A stretch of 64,000 nt of DNA, from contig NZ_RHHQ01000002.1 of assembly GCF_003710825.1 (NCBI RefSeq), positions 44,766 to 108,765 of the forward strand. Reading direction: 5' to 3'. A program made the position numbers and the translations under genes. Within the stretch, counting starts at the first letter, position 1; every line of letters begins with the position of its first letter. Below the pieces are notes generated by a model. That model was not told where the DNA came from and made no database searches. It saw only the letters and a list, made by a program, of their open reading frames with translations. This document shows positions 37,161-44,646 of this stretch, piece after piece. Source of the stretch: Brevibacillus fluminis. Its GTDB lineage: Bacteria > Bacillota > Bacilli > Brevibacillales > Brevibacillaceae.

Positions 37161-38102
37161 TTATTGAATCAACGCAGTCTTCCAGCGCGATATATCGGCA
37201 TCTTGCTTGACGATGCTTTCTTTCGGAAAAATAAACAGCCACGGCTTGCTGGTATGCGGATTGACAGTCAAGCTGCCCAATTCGAACAATCCCTGGGCGA
37301 TGATGTCGCCGGCCGCATCATGCAGCGACAGCGGAATCTTTTCAAAATTTAGCGCCTGCTCCGATCCGTTGCGGATCAACAGCAGCGCACGATAGGCGCC
37401 CTCTTCGTCAAGGCTGAGCTGGACGCTCTGCACGTTCACTTCATTCGGCTGCAGCGGAGGCAGGTTACGTGCGAGTTCGATCAAGCTGTTTTTCTGCGTA
37501 TCGTTCAGCGCCTTGATCCACGATTCTTCCAGCTCCAGCTGCTGCGGCAGCACCAGCTTTTTCTGAGCCAGCTCAAACGCGAGCTTCCAGTTTAGGAGCA
37601 TCACGTCTTTTAACAAGAAATTCTCGCGCCGGAAAATAAAGCTCCATGGACGCGCCGAAAACGCCGGAATCTCATCCAGCTCTGCGAGATCGAATTCCTG
37701 GCGAGCGAACAGCTCGTTGTCTCCGATTAATACCAATAAATTCATCTTGCCGAGGCGAACAGGCTGCGGCAAGCCATTACGCACAAATGCGGTTACTTCT
37801 ACCCCTTCTTCGTGGGGATGCAAATGGATACCCGCCAAGGCAACGTGTCCGACCTGGATTGCCGTCAAGTCGTTCGCCATGAAGGACATCGCATACTTTT
37901 GCTGGGCGTTCATTTCCTTCTCCCAGGAAGGATGCAATGATAACGATGTAGCCTGTTCGGTTTGCTCAGGAACCGCTGTCGGAACAGGTGTTTTTAAACC
38001 AGCTTCGCCCGCTGGCATCACTGACTCTTCTTTGACAGTTTCTTGCGTTCCCGTTGTTTGCCCGGCATCGTTTTTACGCCAATTTTTCAAAAAGGAAAAC
38101 AT
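37161..38102 (-). CDS. SlaP-like S-layer assembly protein, copy 1
   Basis: 313 aa, first gene of the triplet. MFSFLKNWRKND, a Gln/Glu/Thr linker, LSLHPSWEKEMNAQQKYAMS, then two repeats ending SARPWSFIFRRENF and TSKPWLFIFPKESI. Highly similar in plan to copy 2 (N-terminal MFSF-KNW and RPW motifs), indicating tandem duplication. Probably assists S-layer protein export, possibly different clients per copy. Confidence 0.87.
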   Translation of the reverse strand: MFSFLKNWRKNDAGQTTGTQETVKEESVMPAGEAGLKTPVPTAVPEQTEQATSLSLHPSWEKEMNAQQKYAMSFMANDLTAIQVGHVALAGIHLHPHEEGVEVTAFVRNGLPQPVRLGKMNLLVLIGDNELFARQEFDLAELDEIPAFSARPWSFIFRRENFLLKDVMLLNWKLAFELAQKKLVLPQQLELEESWIKALNDTQKNSLIELARNLPPLQPNEVNVQSVQLSLDEEGAYRALLLIRNGSEQALNFEKIPLSLHDAAGDIIAQGLFELGSLTVNPHTSKPWLFIFPKESIVKQDADISRWKTALIQ

Positions 38103-38239
38103 GTATGGTACGCTCCCGTCTGCTCATTAGTCAAGCACTATTTGACCTTCACTATAGCATATCTTAGCCCCCACAAGCAAAAAAACCACCCCACGAATGT
38201 ACGGATTTACCACTCTAAAATCGCGGTGAAACCCCTGTG

Positions 38240-38273
38240 CAAAAGGAAAGGCCTTACTCCGAAAAGTAAGGCC
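38240..38273 (-). terminator. Terminator of the large Ig-repeat protein gene
   Basis: Perfect GGCCTTACT / AGTAAGGCC stem with a 6-nt loop, followed on the minus strand by TTTCCTTTTGC. Confidence 0.75.
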
Positions 38274-38280
38274 CCATACA

Positions 38281-41200
38281 TTACTTACCTGTCATAAAGG
38301 TGACTTTCAGTTCATCATTGACCGCTCCCGCCTGATTGCTGAAGCTGCCAGCAGGAATATACAGCGTATAGTAGCTTTTCTTTTCCAGATAGAGCTTGGG
38401 ATCGACGGTAATCGTCCGTTTGGAGCTATCCCAGGTGAGTTTGGACGGAACCGACTTGCCGTCTACGGTGAGCAGTTGCACAAGCCCTGTGATATTGCTG
38501 CTGGTAATCGTGGAGCCATTCGCCAGCGTCACCGCATCGCTGAACGTCACTTTGAGGTCGTCGCGAATGGGCACGTCGGTAGCCAGGTTCTTCGGCGTGG
38601 TGGTGATTTTGATGGCAGGAGCCGTCGCTGTCGTTTTAAAAGTAGCGATGTATCCGCCATTTCCTTTTTTCGACTTGTTGAAGACCGAATCAGGGCCCAC
38701 CGAAATCGTATAGGCGGTATTGATCCGGAGCAGCTGCGTCGGCTTGATGGTCAAGGTTCTTGTCGTGCTGTTCCACGAGTAAGAGGCTGAGACGGTCTTG
38801 AAATTCTCGTCATAGACGGATACAAGCCGTTTCAAAGTCGTCGCGGTCGGTTTCGTGCCATTTTTCAATGTTACATCCTCCGAGAAAACTACCTCTATTT
38901 TTTTATCCACCGGCACATCTGTGTCGTCATTCATCGGCACAGACGCGATTTTTGGCAGATTGGTATCGTATGGTGTCGAAAAGCTCGCGATATAGGCTGG
39001 GACTGGATTGTTGCTCATGTCAGTAAATGCATTCGCCGGCAAATAGAGCGTGTACGACTCGTTTTTGGACAAACGCTTTTTGGGAACGAGCGTCATCACC
39101 AGCTCGGATGGGCTCCATTCGGCTTGGAATGATACCAAATCGCGTCGGCTCGTTTTCAACGAAATTAAGGATTCGATAGCGGATGCCGTAATCGGACTAC
39201 CATCCGCCAAGCGCACCGGCTTATTGAATTGCAGATTGATGTCCGTATCAATCGGAATGTCGTAATCACCATTGACCGGTGCGGAGATTACCGTCGGCAG
39301 GTCCGCGGCGGAAACGGTGGTGAAGAGGATGCCGAACGCGTTGTTCCGATTGCCGAGACCGTCCATGATTTTGCCTGCATCAATCGCGACGTTATATTTC
39401 TGGCTAGTCTGCAGCTTCGACTTGGTCGTTACCGTCACCCTCAGATTGTCTGCATCCCAGCTTGCGGTAAACGGCACGTTTACGTTGCGTTCATCCCGGA
39501 ATGTCAGAAGCTTGGCAATGTTACTGTTAGTAAGCGCAGTCCCGTCCGCATAGGAAACAGGCTTGTCAAAGAAGATCAACAGTTGGCCGTCGAGCGGGAC
39601 GTTCGTCTGTCCATTCGCAATGCTTGCCGAGATGATCGGCGCTCCCCACTGCACGACTGTGCGGAAGTCGCTATAGAACAAATTGTTCGGGTTGCCGCCC
39701 AGGTCCCGCAGCTCGCCCGCCGCAATCGCCAAACGGTAGCTCGTGCCAGAGCGCAGTGGATAGGTCGGCGTAATGGCAAACTTGTTGGCGACAGCATCCC
39801 ACGTTACTTTCGTCGCCACGACTTTGTTCAGGGAGTCGTAGAGATACACGACTTTTCCCGCGTTGCCGCTAGTAAGCTCTTCTCCATTCCCCCGTTTCAC
39901 CGCTTCGCTCACCGTCACATAAAACGTGTCGTTAACGACGACATTGGAAGCGCCATTGAGCGGAACGGAGGTGAAGGTCGGAGGCGTCAAGTCATACTGC
40001 GTGTAAAAAACGCTTGTGGAGAGCTGATTGCCCAGTCCGCTTACATCGCGTACTAAATTCGGCATCACGGTCACAATGTAACCTTTGTTCGGCTGCAAAT
40101 ACGCAGATGGTGTCAGCGTCAACGTTTGCGTAAAAGCATCCCAAGTAGGGCGGAACGCAATCAAGCTGTTGGCATTGATGTCCTTGATCGTTACAAAGTC
40201 GGCCAACGCAGAGGTCTGTAACGTCACAGGCTCTGTGAACTTGATGACCACACTGGCGTTCAGCTGGACACCCGAAGTGCCTGTAGACGGTGTAAACACC
40301 AGATACGGCGGATAAAAGTCGGGTGTCGTCGTAAACTGGGAGAACGCCGCTGTGTTATAGTTACCCGCTGCATCGCGCAGCACACCCGCATTCACCTGCA
40401 GACGGTATGGCTTGCTGTAGGCAAGAGGAGCCACCGGTGTAATGTACAGCTCGTTATTGACGACATCATAGGTTCTGGTCGTCGCCACCGGATAGTTGGA
40501 TTCGTCGAGCAGGCTAAAAATGTTGACGCTGCCTACGTTGGAAGCGTTCAGTTCAACAAACCCGTTGCCCGCCAGATACATTTTTTCGCTGAATTTCACC
40601 TTCAGAGCAGCCGTGTTGGACACATATGTCGCACCATGCGCTGGTGTAATGGTAGCGTACGGCGTAGCGTTATCTTCTACTGTAAAAACTGCGGAAGCTT
40701 CCGCATTCGGATTATTATTGGCATCCACGACCACGCCGGCTTTCAACTTCAGCGTATAGCTTTGGTGATTGATCAGCGGATTGGTCGGGGTGATGGTGAT
40801 CACCTGGCCGCTGTAGCTAGCGGTAAACGCCCCGCCGTTAAAATCGATCAGGCTCGCGGCATTGGCGCTTGTAATCGGCAGTTTGCTGCCGGCAAGCAAC
40901 ACTGGTTTGGTGAAGGTGACGGTCGGTTGTACTAATGGCGAGACGCCTGTTGCGTTGGGCGCGGGGTAAAACGTTGCAGGCTGCGTATCGACCGTAAAGG
41001 TGGCCGTGAATGCTTTGTTGAAACGGTAGTTGGCATCTCTGACTTTTTTCTCTTGCACGGTGATATCATATTTGGCACCGTAGGTGAGCGCTGCGCTTGG
41101 CTTCAAGGTGATTTTGGCATTTCCGTCCCAGGTAGCCGTATAGGTGACTCCCGTTTGATCCCCTTGCTTTTTAATCGAAGCAATTAGGGCAAACTTGTCG

Positions 41201-42195
41201 GTTACATTCGTGCCTGTTATGACATCCGACTCGTTTTCCCAATATTTCAACGGCTTGTCGAAATTGAGCACGATGCTGTCGCCTGGTTGGACCGTTGCTC
41301 CCGTTTGCGGACTGCTGATGGTCATTTGCTTTTGCGCAATTTTCAGGTTGAAAGTGGAAACAGGTTCAGGCGTGCCGCCTTTTACTGTGATTACGTAATT
41401 GACCTCAGTTCCATCCGCTTTTCCTTTGAGGGGAAAAGTACTTCCCTTATCCGCTACAGCTTTATTGGTATTCGTTAACACTTCATTCTTGTCGTCTGGC
41501 TGAACTTTATCATCAGGCACCGTAACCGAATAGGTAAACCCCAAACCGTCTTGCGCTGGCTTAATGTCGATCAGCACATCATCTGTTGCTGTCCCACCTT
41601 CGGCAATCTTACTCGCTCCCGAGGTAGCGGTAATCGTCACCTGCAAATCATTCGCTTGCACCTGTGGCTGCGATTTCACCCGTGGCTTACGAGGCGGCTT
41701 AGGCTGCTCAACAGCAGGTAGGTCGGCAGAAGGTTTTGTAATCGTCAATTCAAAAGTGCTTTTCAGCTCTGCCTTTTCTTTGTCCGTCGCGGTTATGACA
41801 TAGGTGTGTGGCATACCATCCGCTTTTCCCACCAGCTTTACGGTGACTGGCTCATCGGAGCTGCCTTCAGAGGACTCGTCCGCATTGTCGGCTTGCACTG
41901 TGTACTGAAAAGAAGCGGTATGGGAGATCGTAACCTCCACATCGGTATCTGCAGTATCCCCATTCTTGTATTCTTTCTGGTTCGCGTCTGTCACGCGTAT
42001 GATTGGAGCCAAAGCCTGCTGCGGCTCCTCTGCCTGTACGGCTGCTTGTCCGGTCGGCTGCTCTGCGGACGGCTCTACCACCGCGGCTGGCTGCTCCTGC
42101 ACCGCCTCTACAGACTGGGCAAAACCTGCTGTCGGCAGCACCATGCCTACGACAAGAGCGACGATCAGCAAGTATCTCATCGTGCGTAAATACAA
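38281..42195 (-). CDS. Large exported protein with tandem SbsA-type Ig-like domains
   Basis: About 1300 aa. Signal peptide (MRYLLIVALVVGMVLPTAGF...), a Gln/Glu/Pro/Ala linker, two cadherin-like beta domains (each ending FELTITK / FNLKIAQ), then about nine Big_5/SbsA-type Ig-like repeats of about 105 aa. Each repeat has VSP.NGA.. or P-NG-sDVP, a VKFSEPV-type strand and Y.L.I.AG.L.D..GN near its end. No SLH domain or LPxTG. Start is ambiguous: TTG 42195 has GGGAGAGG at suitable distance, ATG 42180 has none. Likely a surface or S-layer-associated filamentous protein. Confidence 0.9.
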   Translation of the reverse strand: MYLRTMRYLLIVALVVGMVLPTAGFAQSVEAVQEQPAAVVEPSAEQPTGQAAVQAEEPQQALAPIIRVTDANQKEYKNGDTADTDVEVTISHTASFQYTVQADNADESSEGSSDEPVTVKLVGKADGMPHTYVITATDKEKAELKSTFELTITKPSADLPAVEQPKPPRKPRVKSQPQVQANDLQVTITATSGASKIAEGGTATDDVLIDIKPAQDGLGFTYSVTVPDDKVQPDDKNEVLTNTNKAVADKGSTFPLKGKADGTEVNYVITVKGGTPEPVSTFNLKIAQKQMTISSPQTGATVQPGDSIVLNFDKPLKYWENESDVITGTNVTDKFALIASIKKQGDQTGVTYTATWDGNAKITLKPSAALTYGAKYDITVQEKKVRDANYRFNKAFTATFTVDTQPATFYPAPNATGVSPLVQPTVTFTKPVLLAGSKLPITSANAASLIDFNGGAFTASYSGQVITITPTNPLINHQSYTLKLKAGVVVDANNNPNAEASAVFTVEDNATPYATITPAHGATYVSNTAALKVKFSEKMYLAGNGFVELNASNVGSVNIFSLLDESNYPVATTRTYDVVNNELYITPVAPLAYSKPYRLQVNAGVLRDAAGNYNTAAFSQFTTTPDFYPPYLVFTPSTGTSGVQLNASVVIKFTEPVTLQTSALADFVTIKDINANSLIAFRPTWDAFTQTLTLTPSAYLQPNKGYIVTVMPNLVRDVSGLGNQLSTSVFYTQYDLTPPTFTSVPLNGASNVVVNDTFYVTVSEAVKRGNGEELTSGNAGKVVYLYDSLNKVVATKVTWDAVANKFAITPTYPLRSGTSYRLAIAAGELRDLGGNPNNLFYSDFRTVVQWGAPIISASIANGQTNVPLDGQLLIFFDKPVSYADGTALTNSNIAKLLTFRDERNVNVPFTASWDADNLRVTVTTKSKLQTSQKYNVAIDAGKIMDGLGNRNNAFGILFTTVSAADLPTVISAPVNGDYDIPIDTDINLQFNKPVRLADGSPITASAIESLISLKTSRRDLVSFQAEWSPSELVMTLVPKKRLSKNESYTLYLPANAFTDMSNNPVPAYIASFSTPYDTNLPKIASVPMNDDTDVPVDKKIEVVFSEDVTLKNGTKPTATTLKRLVSVYDENFKTVSASYSWNSTTRTLTIKPTQLLRINTAYTISVGPDSVFNKSKKGNGGYIATFKTTATAPAIKITTTPKNLATDVPIRDDLKVTFSDAVTLANGSTITSSNITGLVQLLTVDGKSVPSKLTWDSSKRTITVDPKLYLEKKSYYTLYIPAGSFSNQAGAVNDELKVTFMTGK

Positions 42196-42302
42196 AAAGT
42201 TCCTCTCCCTTCCCTCAATCGACAGGATAATTCCTAAAATTACTAATTGGATCACTCTACCAATTTACCATATTTCGGATAAGCGATCACATACTTCCTT
42301 AT

Positions 42303-42347
42303 GAAAAAAATAAACGCCCCGTCCCTTTGCCGAACTGCGGCTAGGGA
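42303..42347 (-). terminator. Terminator of the HTH-linked two-gene unit
   Basis: CCCTAGCCG / CGGC..AGGG hairpin, then GTTTATTTTTTT on the minus strand. Confidence 0.65.
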
Positions 42348-42364
42348 GAGGCCTATCATCTGCT

Positions 42365-42835
42365 TTATGTTCCAATCGCAAGTTTTTCTTCTTCACCTTT
42401 CATTCGTATCTGTAAAATTTCCTCCGGCGCGATTTCCGTGCAGCGAATGATGGCGGGTATTGAAATTTTCGCCTTGAGCAGTTCCAGAACAATCTGTTCC
42501 TTCTGATAATTGAAGTAGTCCGCATAGACCGGATCGGTTTCCAAGCGCTTACCTTTTTCAGCCAGCCACGCTTTCACCTTGTTCTCCCGCTCCTGAATGT
42601 CCAAAATCGCTGCTCTCCGTGTCGCGAGGAAATCCTTTTCCCCTTTCTCCCGGTTCCATTTGCGCGCTTTTTCAAGCTGCAGAAACCACTCGATGCTTTC
42701 GCGCACCGTTTTTCCTTTTTGCTGCGCCCACTCCATGATGTCTCTCTTTTGTTTTCCCATCACTTCTATTGTTTCAGGCGAATCTTCAAACCACCACAAG
42801 CAATCCTCCCATGAATCCGGGTCAAAGGCACGCAT
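42365..42835 (-). CDS. Hypothetical soluble helical protein
   Basis: 156 aa, Trp/Lys/Glu-rich, no signal peptide. Opens MRAFDPDSWEDCLWWFED and ends with a helical segment (IPAIIRCTEIAPEEILQIR) that looks like a small DNA-binding or transposase-type helix-turn-helix, as found at the end of Rpn-like proteins. Not identified. Starts 11 nt after the 68-aa HTH gene, so the pair forms an operon divergent from the XRE regulator. Confidence 0.7.
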   Translation of the reverse strand: MRAFDPDSWEDCLWWFEDSPETIEVMGKQKRDIMEWAQQKGKTVRESIEWFLQLEKARKWNREKGEKDFLATRRAAILDIQERENKVKAWLAEKGKRLETDPVYADYFNYQKEQIVLELLKAKISIPAIIRCTEIAPEEILQIRMKGEEEKLAIGT

Positions 42836-42846
42836 AGCCTGTCCTC

Positions 42847-43053
42847 CTAACTGTCTCTGTTCCGTTCAAGGTTCAAGATTTCCACGATCCGGTTACGATA
42901 TTTCGTTGCCTTCCGAGCATTGGTCATGATGTCGCCGAGTCGATTTTCCGGAATATGATAGCGCTGGCAAAATTCGCGCTGATCCATCTGCAATTCCGCC
43001 AGCCTCTTTTTAATGGCCCAACCCAATGGGGAAATGGGCCGCTTTCTCACCAT
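42847..43053 (-). CDS. Small Cro/XRE-like DNA-binding protein
   Basis: 68 aa. Contains a helix-turn-helix like segment: LGWAIKKRLAELQMDQREFC, QRYHIPENRLGDIMTNARKA. Basic and compact, typical of small phage-type Cro regulators. Divergently placed from the XRE gene at 43248 with a palindromic operator-like site between them. Confidence 0.75.
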   Translation of the reverse strand: MVRKRPISPLGWAIKKRLAELQMDQREFCQRYHIPENRLGDIMTNARKATKYRNRIVEILNLERNRDS

Positions 43054-43115
43054 AAATTCACCTCCACTCGCCCTCTTGCGTAGCCAAGCCTTTAGGGAAA
43101 CTGATATAATTTCAT

Positions 43116-43132
43116 TGGGAAGCTACTTCCCA
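43116..43132. promoter_or_regulatory. Palindromic operator-like site
   Basis: Perfect inverted repeat TGGGAAG-CTA-CTTCCCA, about 65 bp before the small HTH gene. The size fits a dimeric XRE repressor site. Confidence 0.5.
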
Positions 43133-43142
43133 TATTTTCCAT

Positions 43143-43190
43143 ATTACTGATTATTTTCAGTTTAGTCAATTGTTATTACTGATTATTTTC
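43143..43190. repeat. Two 16-bp direct repeats 32 bp apart
   Basis: ATTACTGATTATTTTC at 43143-43158 and again at 43175-43190, identical, three helical turns apart, in the divergent intergenic region before the XRE gene. Probable regulator binding sites. Confidence 0.55.
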
Positions 43191-43247
43191 TATGGATATT
43201 ATTCATATTCCTTTGTTATTCAGTCTGTTTTTGTGAGGTGTGGGTTC

Positions 43248-43691
43248 ATGTGTTCCATCGGGGATCGAATACGTGCATTGCGGCAGGAGCGGGACATTTC
43301 CATGAATGAGCTGGAAGATCAGATCGGCGCCTCTCGCGGCAGTGTGAACAAATGGGAAAAAGGCAGTGTGCCGGGAGGGAATTCGCTAGTCGCGCTTTCG
43401 ACGTTTTTCGGCGTTTCTACTGACTGGATTCTGAAGGGGCAGGAAGATTTGACGTTGGCGGTAGGGACAGACCCCGCTTCTTTTTTGGTTCGCGAGCGGG
43501 AATCTACTACCCATCCTGCGGTTTATTCTGCCGAATCTGCCGCTCTGGCCGCCTCTCTTGCCAGCAAAGCAAGTGCACTGCCACCCAAAAAAGTCGAGCT
43601 GCTGCACGGCATTGCAGATGAGCTGCTCAAGCTGCATCTGCTGGAGACACAAAGCAAGCCTGCTCGGGGCAAGAAAAAAGAGAAAGCTTAG
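43248..43691 (+). CDS. XRE family transcriptional regulator
   Basis: 147 aa. N-terminal XRE helix-turn-helix: IGDRIRALRQERDISMNELE, IGASRGSVNKWEKGSVPGGN, FFGVSTDWILKG. The C-terminal half has an Ala/Leu-rich helix and a Lys-rich tail. ATG at 43248 follows GAGGTG. Divergent from the 68-aa HTH gene, with shared operator-like repeats between, as in phage-type switches or toxin/antitoxin regulators. Confidence 0.88.
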   Translation: MCSIGDRIRALRQERDISMNELEDQIGASRGSVNKWEKGSVPGGNSLVALSTFFGVSTDWILKGQEDLTLAVGTDPASFLVRERESTTHPAVYSAESAALAASLASKASALPPKKVELLHGIADELLKLHLLETQSKPARGKKKEKA

Positions 43692-43709
43692 TCACCATGC
43701 GTTCAAAAT

Positions 43710-43758
43710 AAAACCTCCCGTTGCTTTTCTTAGAGAAGGAGAAGCAGCGGGAGGTTTT
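43710..43758. terminator. Bidirectional terminator between converging genes
   Basis: AAAACCTCCCGTTGC / GCAGCGGGAGGTTTT stem with T-runs on both strands. It serves the plus-strand XRE gene and the minus-strand 212-aa gene. Confidence 0.9.
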
Positions 43759-43761
43759 GGT

Positions 43762-44400
43762 TTATTTAATCGTGTAGGTATACGTATCGGTTTTGCCCGT
43801 TTTATCGACTGCCTTAATGGTTACGCTAGTCGCGTTTTTGGCAATAACCTCGATGTAAAAGGCTTTGTTCTCCGGGATCACTTCTTTCACACGATCGCCG
43901 ATGGTCACTTCTACGGAGGTCACGTTATCCGCAGTCAGCTTGCCTGAGATCGTGTAAGCATAACGTGTCATGAATTTGGCTTTGGTCACCTTGAGCGACG
44001 AGCGGTCGATCAGTTCTGCGTTTGCGGCGAGGGAGATAGACAGCGATTCCTTGTCACCATTTTTGGCAGTCGCTTCGATGGAGATCGATAACGGCTTCGT
44101 ACCCTTGATCGTGATGTCCTTGCTGAGTGAAAACGATTTGCTGCTGCTTTTGAACGTGGCTTTGTAAGACTTGTCGCTGACTTTCACATAGATCTTGCTG
44201 ATGTCTTTGGTTTTCGCTACCCCTGACACTTTCAGTTTATACGTATCGGCTTTGGAGGTTGACTGAAGCTCCGCGGTGATGGTTGTTTTGTCGAGAAGCA
44301 CAGCGTTAGCTGCAAAGGCAGGCATGATGCCAACCAGTATGACAGCCAGCATGGTAAGGATGAGTAAGACCGTTTTGACGGGTTTGTGAAGCAAGGACAT
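43762..44400 (-). CDS. Exported beta-rich protein, unknown
   Basis: 212 aa with signal peptide MSLLHKPVKTVLLILTMLAV... ending AFA. The mature part has two or three similar Ig-like strands groups (TYKLKVSGVAKTKDISKIYV, YAYTISGKLTADNVTSVEVT, TVTIKAVDKTGKTDTYTYT-like end). Probably a small surface protein. No anchor domain is visible. Confidence 0.8.
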   Translation of the reverse strand: MSLLHKPVKTVLLILTMLAVILVGIMPAFAANAVLLDKTTITAELQSTSKADTYKLKVSGVAKTKDISKIYVKVSDKSYKATFKSSSKSFSLSKDITIKGTKPLSISIEATAKNGDKESLSISLAANAELIDRSSLKVTKAKFMTRYAYTISGKLTADNVTSVEVTIGDRVKEVIPENKAFYIEVIAKNATSVTIKAVDKTGKTDTYTYTIK

Positions 44401-44485
44401 TCTATCAACTCCAAATATTTGGTAATTAGCAGTTTTATTATAGGGGATGGGCGGGGATTTGGGAAGGGAAAGAGATTGTAGAAAA

Positions 44486-44518
44486 TGGAAAAGGGCCTGT
44501 CTCGTTGGAAACAGGCCA
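44486..44518 (-). terminator. Terminator of the exon A/847-aa gene unit
   Basis: GGCCTGT / ACAGGCC stem with a short loop, then CCTTTTCCATTTTC on the minus strand. Confidence 0.75.
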
Positions 44519-44646
44519 CTTCCTCGTATGAATTAGGTACCTACTCTTTGTTGCTCGCTATAATCAAACTGGCAGAACTGCAAAAGCAATAAGGATTATC
44601 TTAAGCAATACAACAGCAACCAATAGCTACTACTTTTGGATGCACG

